Numbered from the stretch's first letter, positions 10,601 through 18,299 are shown. The stretch is 64,000 bases of DNA from Herminiimonas sp. (GCF_030655415.1 NZ_JAURVN010000004.1:62001-126000), one strand, 5' to 3'. Program-made: numbers and translations. Notes: generated from the letters alone by a model not told the origin.

Positions 10601-10951
10601 CTGGCTATACGTATTGCGCGAAACACCAGCCGCAGACGGTGTTTGAATGTTGACTTGGGGCAGACCATTTGCAGTGCCAAGAATAGTTGGACGTTGATTG
10701 CCGGGCGCATTCGGATCAGCGATGATCTGCGCGTGCGCCAATGGCGTCACCATCGTCATGATGCCGACAGCAAGTTTCGCAGCAAATGAAATTAACCTCA
10801 TCTGCATACACTGTGAATATGTTGCTTGCTTAACGACGATAGACGCTACTGGATCTGCATCACCTTTACCTTGAGCCGATACATTCTCTGCAACAACCAT
10901 CAAGATGCCACGAGCTTTATTAAAAACAATGCGGTATAGATTCTTGTTCAT
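4640..10951 (-). CDS. TpsA exoprotein, CdiA/FHA-like giant adhesin
   Basis: A 2103-residue two-partner-secretion exoprotein. Residues 1-25 match the extended signal peptide region (MNKNLYRIVFNKARG...MVVAEN). A hydrophobic core then ends in LAHA-Q, with cleavage near residue 74. The TPS domain follows, with NPWL and the NPAGI motif, then long beta-helix repeats. At about residues 615-700 is a Tyr/Pro-rich stretch with a CFRC pair. At about 860-1000 is a block (SSDYML...LGDGFYEQ...LTGRRFLDGY...SDIVWLV) typical of CdiA-class proteins. Fil_haemagg_2-type repeats follow. The C-terminal ~210 residues contain CGKNNERC and TGGIQGWKG and end in LPPEVWQAISILL. No VENN motif is seen, so an exchangeable CDI toxin is not established. 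The transporter gene lies 63 bp upstream. The product should be surface-exposed or released, for adhesion or cell contact. Confidence 0.92.
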   Translation of the reverse strand: MNKNLYRIVFNKARGILMVVAENVSAQGKGDADPVASIVVKQATYSQCMQMRLISFAAKLAVGIMTMVTPLAHAQIIADPNAPGNQRPTILGTANGLPQVNIQTPSAAGVSRNTYSQFDVQSNGAILNNSRTNTQTQTGGWVQANPWLVGGAARVILNEVNSSNPSQLRGYIEVAGQRAEVIIANPAGIQVNGGGFINADRVTLTTGTAVVNSGSLDSYRIPKGSISIDGLGLDTRTANYTDILARSVQLNAGIWANRLKVITGANEVSRTSTDYPGDVSQGVTPIAGTGPTPQFSLDVAAIGGMYAGHIYLVGSESGLGVRNKGTINAAGGNLVLLSNGLLTNEGAIQAASSNGSGGNIKIDTAGGISNVGANAVISAQGQASIVTATGVLNEAGAKVEAGSSLAITAGAIDNAGKLAADDTITITITADDIGNAATGEMVGNTMKVSATNSLTNRGLIDGSAVLLKADALDNIGTGRIYGDDLGIAANVLNNDSETLSGVRSDAGIAARQRLDIGVGTLNNRNGSLLFSAGIGANALNIGGSLDAQNQVNGTAGTINNAAATIESKGGANISALQINNINPDFSIRTDTTNQAASAYYIRLGGTRYLESNTGRCFRCASDRSDSGDVGLPRLEYVAPSSQYPFEAGYSKVPYQLTAYEDTPEGDVVSVNYSYPANSNVWTLFNVPVGDQAQLRNRLISYNQNLISRSYRDFYHIWVTSTQTVQTVVDNAGAPGRIVSGSGMKLSGGSILNDNSQILAGGNLDITGSNLTSTETSGHRQVTDLGTFRGDTVEYSPYRLRAGYFGTGSYVYVSESVTTKLDTSLATGNTSVSGTGTQLASHTAPSSSLIILNPDANDSHIYKGDPRFNNQQQWLSSDYMLQVLATDPNTIQKRLGDGFYEQKLIREQVAQLTGRRFLDGYSSDEAQYQALMQSGVTYAQKWNLVPGIALTASQVAQLTSDIVWLVAQEVVLPDGTKTTALVPQVYAMPKTGDLAANGSLLAGQNVNIQLTGDLKNSGTIGGRNVVQINADNVQNLGAIGGKTVSVAAQQDLVNLGGRIIAEDNLTATAGRNLTIQSTTSTGSASAGLSSSSLTQVDRVAGLYVTGDKGILVASAGNDFSVLAGVLSSTGSIQATAGNNVSLGAVDTGYKSDLTASARNYIRESGTQEVGSQIISGNQTTLIAGKDFNARATTVNATGDLALSASGDIKITEGRSTIQSDEARYATSSGFLSKSSTESRSQSQSDSAIGSSIGGKTVTLASGGDTLIRGSNVVGDSDTVVVAGRNLNIEAATNTSQASSFNETKKSGLFSSGGLSITYGSQQLSSDQKNTRTGSVGSTVGSVADDVKLVAGNQYKQVGSDVVAPGGDIAIAAKTVDIVEATDSYTTTTEQRSKQSGLTLALTNPVITAMQTVAQMVDAAGNTSDGRMKVLAGAVAGLSVKNAADAIQAGQGKTINGKDNQIATGTNKETGETTSRDANAADQAGGINLSLSIGASSSSKKTVQSGSHATESNVVAGGDIIIKAAGAGQDSDVTIQGSNISGKNVTIQADDKINLLAAINTAEQHSDNKSASSSIGISFGTDGFMINASASQGRGNADGSDVNWTNTHVTAVNQLTLQSGADTNLIGAVATGKQVTADIGGDLNIQSLQDTSQYDSKQKDMGGGVSIGFGVWSASVNFSKSKVNSDYASVVQQSGIKAGDDGFDVKVAGNTDLKGAVIASTDKAVEENRNSFSTIQLTTTDIDNRADYKADSFGVALGYGSSAGTPKLSGAGIGKDSGHAESTTTSGISAIAGNKDVRSGDPETGIAKIFDADKVQKEINAQVQITQAFSQQASKAVADYVQTERKELREQLRKATGDEKIVIGKQLDDLLLQERVMNILIGAVTGMGASALTKESLSIAADKMREITIENSLKFKGIVDGGETFTNFLKGKSEGIRGDGQGTGGTRADLDNICGKNNERCVTTKDSNGIEILDLKDGKVQWNREAVNGMTLFQYLDSTEGQKAAGATGGIQGWKGTLFGEPYAAGSWQDKLIESFGGTHDFLGGQVTGLYDEQGDTKRGRSNVQKAFHETWSVLAIVPSTPFAMSELLPPEVWQAISILLRNSR

Positions 10952-11014
10952 GTTTGCCTAATGATTGATGCGTTGGAGATGAGATCGATATAGATAAGAA
11001 TCGGAGCGAACGGA

Positions 11015-12754
11015 TTAATACGACCAATTCAAGCTGAAGCCTGCTGTGGTGTTCGCCGTTCTAAAGCCATCTGGTTTTTTGATCGGTTGGCCGACGAAGA
11101 TGTCGTAAGAACCACCAAGTAGATTGCCGCGCAGACCGAGCGCCGTACCTGCCAAACGTGTACCAATCAGGTACTGACTGGCTTGACCACCGACTTCGCC
11201 GTAATCAAGCGCAAGGTACAACTCATGTCCGCTAGAACCCAAGATGAGGCCAACATCATTGCGCAAGGTCCAACCGCGATCTGACGACAGCATCATGTCG
11301 CCGTCAAAGCCACGCACGGTATAGCGACCACCAATAGAAAAACGATCTTGCGGTACCAGCGGCGTATCGTTCCACTGCCCACGGAATGCACCGAGATAAC
11401 GTAGGTTTTGTTGTGCGATCTGAAAGGGAATAGAAAGAGATACGTCTGCATTCCAGACTTGTGGACGCGACGCACCTTCTCCGAATAAATCCTCAGGTGC
11501 TGCAAGAGACTGAAATGCTCCCGTGCCATGGCGATAGGCGAAATTCAGGTCGAGCGTATTAGCTCCCATGAACTCACGATGTCCAACACTAAGTTCCCAG
11601 CCTGCTGTGCGTCTGCGCTGTGTTTCTACTTCGGTGTCGTCAATGTAGTTGTTGGACTCTTTGAGATACGCACGCAAAGCCACTGTCGTTTTACGTTGCG
11701 CATCGCGATAGACCACGCGAGAAAGTTTGAGGTCATTGCTACTGCTCGTACCTGAATAGACGTAATTCTGATTCAAGCCTGCAATGCTTTGGAAATATCG
11801 ATTGCTTGAAGCGGTTGTGCTTAGCGTCCAATATCCAAACGGAACCGAGTAGTGAACAGTTCCACCACGTGTGCCGCGCGCACCTGCGTCACCGCCACCC
11901 AAATCATGATTGATACTGATGTAAAACAGATCATTCAACGTCCACCAGTTATCATATGACAGTGTCAGCCCGCCTTGGTATTTACCGGTTGATTCGGAAC
12001 CTGAATCGTCTAGGGATAGGGATACTCGAAATGGAAAGCTCTGCTGATAGGAAATGACGAGATCACTTTGACCAGGCTCTGCGCCTTCACCTTCTGCAGC
12101 TTCAATCTTGATGTCAGCAGTCGCCGTAGGAATGCGCTTGAAGTTCTCTAAACCTTGTTCGATATCACGCAGATTGAGAATGTCGCCAGATTGAATCGGA
12201 ATCGCATTCCATTTAGTACCTCTGATATCTGCATCAGCTGCGAAACGAATATTACGCACGCGCCCTGGAATAACGGTCAGCGCTAAATCACCTGACTTGA
12301 TGTCTTGGGGTGCAGCGAGTACCCGCGTGGTGACGAAACCTTTTGCAACGATGGCATTCTGCGCGCGCGTCAATATCAAGTTGATGCCATTGGCACCGAG
12401 GCATTTACCAATCGGAGAATCGTCGCCTTCTACTACGCTTTGCACAGCGAATTGAAATTGATCAGCCGCATCACCGACCAGCTTGATGCGATTAATCTGA
12501 AAACATGGAGACTCGTTTTCTGGCAAGAGAACCGCGGCAGGAGGAGTAGCCGCAGGTGCTTGCAAACGAACGTCCGGCGTTTGCTCTTGCTGCAAACGTA
12601 ATTGGCGTTCACGTTCTTGTTGTCTGATTAGTTCATCGGTAGCGAAGCTTTGAGCGAAGACAGAAGATGTAAAGAAGAGTCCACTAAGTAGCAAACTAAT
12701 TGAAGGAAAAAACGACTTGCGGAAGAAAGGACTTACAACGAATTGCTTGTGCAT
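11015..12754 (-). CDS. TpsB outer-membrane transporter (FhaC/CdiB/ShlB family)
   Basis: A 579-residue Omp85-superfamily transporter that should export the adjacent TpsA across the outer membrane. A signal peptide is visible, with cleavage after VFA near residue 34, followed by a Gln/Glu-rich helix, two POTRA domains (starting near CFQINRIKL and near PGRVRNIRF) and a C-terminal 16-strand barrel. The conserved VRGF motif of loop 6 is present (YTVRGFDGD), and the chain ends in an aromatic residue (FSLNWSY). It is the first gene of the island operon. The ribosome binding site is weak. A palindrome lies 75-90 bp upstream. Confidence 0.93.
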   Translation of the reverse strand: MHKQFVVSPFFRKSFFPSISLLLSGLFFTSSVFAQSFATDELIRQQERERQLRLQQEQTPDVRLQAPAATPPAAVLLPENESPCFQINRIKLVGDAADQFQFAVQSVVEGDDSPIGKCLGANGINLILTRAQNAIVAKGFVTTRVLAAPQDIKSGDLALTVIPGRVRNIRFAADADIRGTKWNAIPIQSGDILNLRDIEQGLENFKRIPTATADIKIEAAEGEGAEPGQSDLVISYQQSFPFRVSLSLDDSGSESTGKYQGGLTLSYDNWWTLNDLFYISINHDLGGGDAGARGTRGGTVHYSVPFGYWTLSTTASSNRYFQSIAGLNQNYVYSGTSSSNDLKLSRVVYRDAQRKTTVALRAYLKESNNYIDDTEVETQRRRTAGWELSVGHREFMGANTLDLNFAYRHGTGAFQSLAAPEDLFGEGASRPQVWNADVSLSIPFQIAQQNLRYLGAFRGQWNDTPLVPQDRFSIGGRYTVRGFDGDMMLSSDRGWTLRNDVGLILGSSGHELYLALDYGEVGGQASQYLIGTRLAGTALGLRGNLLGGSYDIFVGQPIKKPDGFRTANTTAGFSLNWSY

Positions 12755-12828
12755 TTATTGCGACCGTTAAAAGCCGCCCCCGATAGTGTGCTTAATAAAA
12801 AAGCAACCATATAGAGAATCGCATGCGA

Positions 12829-12843
12829 GAACATGCCATGTTC
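12829..12843. promoter_or_regulatory. Palindrome upstream of tpsB, candidate operator
   Basis: Perfect inverted repeat GAACATG-C-CATGTTC, with a lone CATGTTC half-site repeated at 12894-12900. The distance to the tpsB start suits a regulator site. The regulator is unknown. Confidence 0.4.
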
Positions 12844-12922
12844 ATGGGGTATTTGAAAAGAATGTAAGTTTTAAGTAAGGTTTGTTGTTATTGCATGTTC
12901 AGAAAGCGTTAACTCAGGAAAT

Positions 12923-12946
12923 AGAAAAAGCTAAATCACTTTTTCT
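12923..12946 (-). terminator. AT-rich inverted repeat, possible weak terminator
   Basis: AGAAAAAG, an 8-base loop, then CTTTTTCT. The stem is A/T only, so as a terminator for the gene at 13127-13870 it would be weak. It may instead be part of the tpsB control region. Confidence 0.3.
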
Positions 12947-13126
12947 TACAAATACTTTTTGAATTAGCGAATAAAACAAAGGTTTGCGTAACAAAAATTA
13001 TTAATTAAAAGACTTTGATACGGAAGAAGATAAGCCTGAATGAGGATGACAGCAGAACACACGAGTTACTGGCCTATTGCAGAAAAGCTCTTTGGTTTTA
13101 AGGCCTTATGGCACACTGCTCACCTA

Positions 13127-13870
13127 TCAAGTCGGCAACAAGCGAACAGAAAATACTTCATCAACAAAGAAACCCTGATCCGGAAATCCGCTTTCATCTG
13201 TAAAGCCGAACCAGCTGAAATTGGCTGTTGGTTCTATCGTTAGCAGGATTTTTTTGACGGTATCGGTTTGATCCAGCGACTTCGTTTTGCCCCAGTCATT
13301 GACTAATTGTTCGATGGTCAGCAGTTGCTTGGCGTACGTGCCTTTGTTCAAGAGCAAAAACTTATCGTAGACCTCGTGATATGCGTCGACTGCCAAAGCA
13401 TCGCTTACGCTTAGCAGCATGACAAACAAGGGAACGACGTCTGCAAATTTTTCTGGCGGGCCTGTAAGCACATGATTCAGATAGGCACGTGTGTTCTTTT
13501 CAGAGTCGCAATAAAACTGCTCGGATTCAAAACCAAGCTCGAGGAATTGCGGGATCAACTTTTGACGTACCAGCTCGTTATCGAGCACGCTGATGAAATT
13601 CGGCATGACATCATTTTCAATGACTGAAGAGATACCAAGCTTGACGCGACGATAGCCAGACAACTGCAGATTCAGCTGTAACAGTTCGCGCGCTAGCGCA
13701 GCACTTGGATGACGGCACGCTGTGTATGCGATGACAGCCGTATCGCCGTTGATAGTTGTGTGCCACGCGCTCTCGTCGGATTTCTTAAACTTGATTTTGA
13801 GTTGTTGCTGTACGCGTGCAGAGAGTGCCACGATTCTGCGATCTGATCGCGCTTTGTCTATGATGCTCAT
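13127..13870 (-). CDS. Hypothetical protein, last gene of motility cluster
   Basis: A 247-residue soluble protein with no signal peptide and no membrane segment. It is not recognised. It has a central hydrophobic stretch (VVPLFVMLLSVSDALAVDAY) and a C-terminal part rich in Phe and acidic residues. It lies 52 bp downstream of motD on the same strand and so may be co-transcribed with the late flagellar genes. A motility role is inference from position only. Confidence 0.6.
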   Translation of the reverse strand: MSIIDKARSDRRIVALSARVQQQLKIKFKKSDESAWHTTINGDTAVIAYTACRHPSAALARELLQLNLQLSGYRRVKLGISSVIENDVMPNFISVLDNELVRQKLIPQFLELGFESEQFYCDSEKNTRAYLNHVLTGPPEKFADVVPLFVMLLSVSDALAVDAYHEVYDKFLLLNKGTYAKQLLTIEQLVNDWGKTKSLDQTDTVKKILLTIEPTANFSWFGFTDESGFPDQGFFVDEVFSVRLLPT

Positions 13871-13922
13871 GAATTTTTATAACTAAAATTGTGAAGGTGA
13901 CGCAGCAATCAAATGATTCGTT

Positions 13923-14699
13923 TTATGGAGTGACAGGGACTTCAGTCACTACTTCCGGCAAACCCGAAAGAATCATCAACTGGACGCGACGATTACGCAA
14001 GCGCCCTTCTGCTGTGTCGTTGCTGGCGACTGGTTGATTGGCGCCATGGCCCATCGCGACCAGACGTTTTTCATCCATGCCATTGTCGAGGAACAAGCGC
14101 ACGACGCTGCTCGCGCGCACTGCGGATAACTCCCAGTTGGATGGAAATATGGCATTGCTGATTGGGACGTTATCGGTATGGCCTTCGACTTGAATATCGT
14201 TGTCGACCTTGTTCAATACTTCACCCACTGCGCGCAGAGCTTTTTCCGAAATCGGGCTGAGTTTGGCTTCGCCTGGTGCAAACAATACGCTCGCATTGAT
14301 CTCTACGCTGACGCCACGGCTGGTTTGCGTGACGCGTACTTTACCTTGACTGATTAGCGGTGCCATCGCTTTCAAGATGTCTCGCGCGATGTTGGTCATC
14401 TGCGCTTTTTCACGCTTGACTGCTGCGTCGCTGGTGCGTTGTGCAGGGGTAGGAATCGGGCGTGTATTCAGCGATGGCCGCGTAACTTCGATGGGATCTT
14501 TTAATGCTGGTGTTTTAGGTGTGGCACTACCGAACGCAATACCTAGGGAATCAGAAAGAATGCGGTACTTGCCTTCGTTGACTGAAGAGATGGCGTACAT
14601 GACGACGAAGGAGGCGAACAACAAGGTAATGAAGTCGGCATAAGACACCAGCCAACGTTCATGGTTTTCGTGTTCTTCTTCGTGTTTTCTACGGGCCAT
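13923..14699 (-). CDS. motD: Flagellar stator protein MotD (MotB family)
   Basis: A 258-residue stator B subunit. The N-terminal cytoplasmic tail is rich in His/Glu. A single membrane helix carries the proton-accepting aspartate (VSYADFITLLFA, Asp22). A C-terminal OmpA-like peptidoglycan-binding domain has VEGHTDNVPIS and NWELSAVRASSVVRLF. It pairs with MotC 27 bp upstream. Together they form the second stator complex beside MotAB at 30672-32682. In other bacteria MotCD-type stators support swarming or swimming under load; the role here is inference. Confidence 0.92.
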   Translation of the reverse strand: MARRKHEEEHENHERWLVSYADFITLLFASFVVMYAISSVNEGKYRILSDSLGIAFGSATPKTPALKDPIEVTRPSLNTRPIPTPAQRTSDAAVKREKAQMTNIARDILKAMAPLISQGKVRVTQTSRGVSVEINASVLFAPGEAKLSPISEKALRAVGEVLNKVDNDIQVEGHTDNVPISNAIFPSNWELSAVRASSVVRLFLDNGMDEKRLVAMGHGANQPVASNDTAEGRLRNRRVQLMILSGLPEVVTEVPVTP

Positions 14700-14726
14700 G
14701 TGCGTGTCTACTTAAGATGAAAGCAT

Positions 14727-15467
14727 TTACATCAGGTAGATATTCATGCGCTCTTCGATCAAACGCGGATTATCGCCGGAAGCGATACCAGCGAATGCAT
14801 CGGCCAGCATCTCGCGCTTGAAGATATCGCGAGCGACTAGCGCCTTGAGTTTGCTGGCGATAGGCAAGAACACCAGATTGGCAAACCCCACGCCATAAAT
14901 CGTGGCAACGAAAGCCACTGCGATCCCGCTACCAAGACGGCTAGGATCAGACAAATTTTCCATCACGTGGATCAAACCCAGAACTGCACCCAGAATCCCG
15001 ATGGTGGGTGCATAGCCGCCGGCTGATTCCCATATTTTGACGGCAAGACGTTCGCGTGTTTCGTACGCACCGATTTCCATATCGAGTACGCCGCGCAGTT
15101 TGTGTGGATCGACGCCATCGACTATCAATCGCAAACCGTGCGCGATAAATGGATCTTTTACGTCCTTGATGACGCGCTCCAGACTGAGCAAACCTTCACG
15201 CCGTGCGATCGTGCTCCAGTTGGTAATATCGCGCATCAAGGATGGGTAGTCATCGTCTTGCGGAACAAACACGCGACTCACCATTTTTACGCCACGCACA
15301 AAAGTCGGCCAGCCGCTTTGCAAAAGCACGGCGCCTATGGTTCCGACCACGACGATGATGAACGCGGCTGGCTGAATCAGCGAACCGAGTTTTCCACCTT
15401 CCAGCATTTGTCCGGCGAGCAAACCACCCAGAGCAAGTGCGACGCCAATTAAGCTACCCCAGTCCAC
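14727..15467 (-). CDS. motC: Flagellar stator protein MotC (MotA family)
   Basis: A 246-residue four-helix stator A subunit. Conserved stretches are MDWGSLIGVALALGG at the start and GGYAPTIGILGAVLGLIHVM plus GIAVAFVATIYGVGFANLVFLP in helices 3 and 4. The start is GTG at 15467, chosen because the conserved N-terminus begins there and GGGAG lies at the right distance. The start overlaps the end of fliA by 19 bp. It forms the ion channel with MotD. Confidence 0.92.
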   Translation of the reverse strand: MDWGSLIGVALALGGLLAGQMLEGGKLGSLIQPAAFIIVVVGTIGAVLLQSGWPTFVRGVKMVSRVFVPQDDDYPSLMRDITNWSTIARREGLLSLERVIKDVKDPFIAHGLRLIVDGVDPHKLRGVLDMEIGAYETRERLAVKIWESAGGYAPTIGILGAVLGLIHVMENLSDPSRLGSGIAVAFVATIYGVGFANLVFLPIASKLKALVARDIFKREMLADAFAGIASGDNPRLIEERMNIYLM

Positions 15468-16180
15468 GCTTTCTCCCTCAAGTTTGCACGCATCCTGGCG
15501 ATGGCCTGGCTATGTAGTTGCGATACGCGTGACTCGGTCACGCCCATTACGGCGCCGATTTCCTTCAGATTCATTTCCTGTTCGTAGTACAAACTCATCA
15601 GGATTTTTTCTCGTTCCGGCAATGCTTCGATGGCTGCGATCACCGCCGAGCGGAAACCGGTGTTCATCAAATTCTGTAAAGGATCAGGCGACTCATCTGT
15701 GCAATAACGATCGAGGAAATGTTCGTTGTCTTCACTATCGTGAAAATCTTCGTAGTACACCAGTTGATGACCGCCACCATCGCTGAGCAAATCCTGATAA
15801 TCGGCGAGCGACAACTTGAGTTGCTTGGCGACTTCGCTTTCGTTCGGTGGACGACCCAACTTTTGCTGCAAGTTGTTCATTGCCACCTCGATCTTGCGCA
15901 TGTTTTGACGCATGCTGCGTGGCATCCAGTCGCTGCTGCGTAATTCATCCAGCATCGCGCCGCGTATGCGTTGCACGGCGTAGGTTTCAAACTGTGCGCC
16001 ATGGGTTTCTTCGTAGCGGCTGACCGCATCCAGCAAACCGATCATGCCGGCTTGAATCAGATCATCGACTTCCACACTGGGAGGCAACTTGGCTTTCATC
16101 TGATGTGCGAGTTTTTTGACCAGCGGTGCGTGCTCGCTTACCAGGTGATCCCTATCCGATTTTCCTTCTGCGGTGTACAT
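15449..16180 (-). CDS. fliA: Flagellar sigma factor sigma-28
   Basis: A 243-residue sigma-70-family factor for late flagellar and chemotaxis promoters. Region 2 is visible at LIQAGMIGLLDAVSRYEETHGAQFETYAVQRIRGAMLDELRSSDW, given only as its location near residues 40-85. Regions 3 and 4 end in the helix-turn-helix LKEIGAVMGVTESRVSQLH. The frame could open at a TTG at 16183, but ATG at 16180 is preferred, with GGAGC upstream. It follows flhG after 3 bp. The 3' end overlaps motC. Confidence 0.94.
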   Translation of the reverse strand: MYTAEGKSDRDHLVSEHAPLVKKLAHQMKAKLPPSVEVDDLIQAGMIGLLDAVSRYEETHGAQFETYAVQRIRGAMLDELRSSDWMPRSMRQNMRKIEVAMNNLQQKLGRPPNESEVAKQLKLSLADYQDLLSDGGGHQLVYYEDFHDSEDNEHFLDRYCTDESPDPLQNLMNTGFRSAVIAAIEALPEREKILMSLYYEQEMNLKEIGAVMGVTESRVSQLHSQAIARMRANLREKAWTGVA

Positions 16181-16183
16181 CAA

Positions 16184-16999
16184 TCAAGCTCCAAGCTTGA
16201 CGCCATTGGCGGACAACGTAAAACGTTCTGCCAAGCGGCGAAACGCCACCGATGCGCCAGCCATTGGAAATGCATCAATCACGGCACGACCTAAACGTGC
16301 AGCGCGCGTTGTGCTTTCGTCCGATGGAATTGAACCTATGGAATGCAGTTGTACCGCTAAATAACGGCTGGCGACGTGCGCCATGTTTTGATAGACGACT
16401 TCGGCCTCGCGCTCATCGGCGCCTGTGACCAGAATGCCGAAAGGTCGGCGACCTAATTGTGTGTTGAGGCGTTTGATCAGTGAATACGCTTCCTTGATCG
16501 AAGCCGCGCCGGGTGCGACTTGAATCACGATGTCACCGCTTGCCATACCGGGAATCGTGAAATTATCACTTTCGTCCAGCTCTGCATCGACGACCAAGAC
16601 GTCAGATTGCGCAGCCAATACGCCGAAGGCATTCGACAAACGACGCAGTTCATCAGCGTCACGCGTCGCTAAATGTACCGAGCCGCTAGTCAGTGACGCA
16701 ATGCCAAAACCTTGCGGCATTGCCTGTACAACCTGATTCAATGCACGCTGCTGACGTGCGACATCCAGTAAGGTCGCCTGGACTTCGACGCCCATGCGAC
16801 GTGTGATGCCATCCTTCGATATACACGCATCCAGTAGCACGACATCGCTGCCGCTTGAAGCAAGTGACGCGCTCAAATTGACCAGCATTGCACTTTTATC
16901 GGCAACCGAAGTCGCAGATAAAAATGTAAAAATGCGCGGCTTGGGCCCGGCGAGCATGCGCCGTAGACCTTCTGCCTGATCACATTCGAAACTAGCCAA
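16184..16999 (-). CDS. flhG: FlhG/FleN family protein with degenerate ATP-binding site
   Basis: A 271-residue MinD-like protein encoded between flhF and fliA, the standard place for the flagellar number regulator FlhG/FleN. The N-terminal DQAEGLRRM motif (from residue 7), which stimulates FlhF GTPase in known FlhG proteins, is intact. The deviant Walker A (normally KGGVGKT) reads TSVADKS (residues 30-36): the signature Lys is Thr30 and the glycines are gone, with only the second Lys kept. The usual LDADLG is LDACIS, and the switch-II region reads VDAELDE instead of DxGAG. ATP hydrolysis is therefore doubtful. It overlaps flhF by 8 bp. Confidence 0.85.
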   Translation of the reverse strand: MASFECDQAEGLRRMLAGPKPRIFTFLSATSVADKSAMLVNLSASLASSGSDVVLLDACISKDGITRRMGVEVQATLLDVARQQRALNQVVQAMPQGFGIASLTSGSVHLATRDADELRRLSNAFGVLAAQSDVLVVDAELDESDNFTIPGMASGDIVIQVAPGAASIKEAYSLIKRLNTQLGRRPFGILVTGADEREAEVVYQNMAHVASRYLAVQLHSIGSIPSDESTTRAARLGRAVIDAFPMAGASVAFRRLAERFTLSANGVKLGA

Positions 17000-18299
17000 G
17001 AATCACCTCACGCAAACTTTTGTCGTTCATTGCTCTTGCTGTATTTGCCATTACCAAAGGTATTTCTGCGTCGTTGAACTGGAATGGTGCCGTTTCGCGC
17101 TTGAGCTTGAATGCACGGTCAACCAAGTACTGTTGGTTCGCGACGTGCAGGTCTTCCGGCACGCGTTGCCCATTAGCTACGTAGTATAAGTTCAATTTCT
17201 GTCTAATGACTACATCTAGTGCACTACCAATGGTTGCAGCTTCATCTAATTTGGTCAATATGCAGCCCGCGAGGCCATCGCCCATGTAAGAACGGACTAC
17301 TTCGTTGAGTGTTTCGCCGGTTGAAGTCGCATTCAAGCACAGCAGACGTTTGACTTGGCTACCAGCACCGCTCAGCATGGCGATTTGTTCTGCCACCATT
17401 TGATCGCGTTGGCTAACGCCGACGGTATCGATCAACACGGTATGTTTGCCTTTGAGTTCATCGAGTGCAATACGCAGGTCGGCTTCGTCTTTGACCGAGT
17501 GCACCATGACGCCGAGGATTTTGCCGTAAATGCGCAATTGTTCGTAGCCGCCGATACGATAGCCGTCGGTAGTGATCAGTGCGAGTTTGCCTGGGCCGTG
17601 ACGCATTACGCAACGTGCTGCCAGTTTTGCAGTCGTCGTGGTTTTGCCGACGCCGGTAGGACCGACTAATGCATACACGCCGCCTTTTTCAAGGATCTCG
17701 TTTTCATTACCGATGGTCGACAGATTACGCGTCAGGATGCTCTTGATCCATTCCATGCCGCTGTCCTTGCTGGAACCGGCAGGCATTTTTTCAATCAGAT
17801 AACGCGCCAAACTGGCGCTAAAGCCAGCGGCCAGCATTTCACGCAAGACGCTGGATTTTGCTGGTTCGCGTTTGTGCTGATCGGTCCATGCCAGTTCGGC
17901 CAATTGCATTTCTAGCATGCCACGCATGGAGCGAATTTCTTTCATCACGTCGTGCAGCTCGGCGGCATTGATTTCACCGATTGCAGCTTGTACCGGCTGT
18001 GCCGCTGGCGCTGCGGGTGCAGCTTGCAATGCCGGTGCCAGTGCAGGAATCGCCAAAGGCGCAGGCTGAGCATGCGTCAGTTTTTGCTTGGGTGACAAAG
18101 CAGCCAAGGTGTTTTCTGAAATCGTTTTCTCAACGAAAGGCTCCGCCAGCGAGGCCATGTCTTCGCCAGCCAGCGCGAGAATCTCGACACCATCTGCCAC
18201 TGCTCGGTTGGAAAGAATGACGGCGTCGGGACCCAATGCTTCACGCACCAAACTCCATGCGCCGCGCGACGTGCTTGCTGTAAATTTTCTGACATTCAT
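16992..18299 (-). CDS. flhF: Flagellar SRP-like GTPase FlhF
   Basis: A 435-residue SRP-family GTPase that governs where flagella are built. It has a basic N-terminal B region, a linker rich in Ala and Pro, then N and G domains with P-loop GPTGVGKTTTTAK (about residues 210-222), LALITTDGYRIGGYEQL, VLIDTVGVSQRD and ILTKLDEAATIG. The start ATG overlaps the flhA stop in the form ATGA, indicating coupled translation. The FlhG partner gene follows directly. Confidence 0.94.
   Translation of the reverse strand: MNVRKFTASTSRGAWSLVREALGPDAVILSNRAVADGVEILALAGEDMASLAEPFVEKTISENTLAALSPKQKLTHAQPAPLAIPALAPALQAAPAAPAAQPVQAAIGEINAAELHDVMKEIRSMRGMLEMQLAELAWTDQHKREPAKSSVLREMLAAGFSASLARYLIEKMPAGSSKDSGMEWIKSILTRNLSTIGNENEILEKGGVYALVGPTGVGKTTTTAKLAARCVMRHGPGKLALITTDGYRIGGYEQLRIYGKILGVMVHSVKDEADLRIALDELKGKHTVLIDTVGVSQRDQMVAEQIAMLSGAGSQVKRLLCLNATSTGETLNEVVRSYMGDGLAGCILTKLDEAATIGSALDVVIRQKLNLYYVANGQRVPEDLHVANQQYLVDRAFKLKRETAPFQFNDAEIPLVMANTARAMNDKSLREVILG

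Larger units (their letters stand above)
12755..13126. other. Intergenic region upstream of tpsB, AT-rich
   Basis: A 372-bp gap between the hypothetical motility-cluster gene and tpsB. No gene is seen. It holds the 15-bp palindrome at 12829-12843, a further CATGTTC half-site at 12894-12900, and an A/T-stem inverted repeat at 12923-12946. The tpsB promoter must lie here, but no convincing -35/-10 pair could be fixed. Confidence 0.6.
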
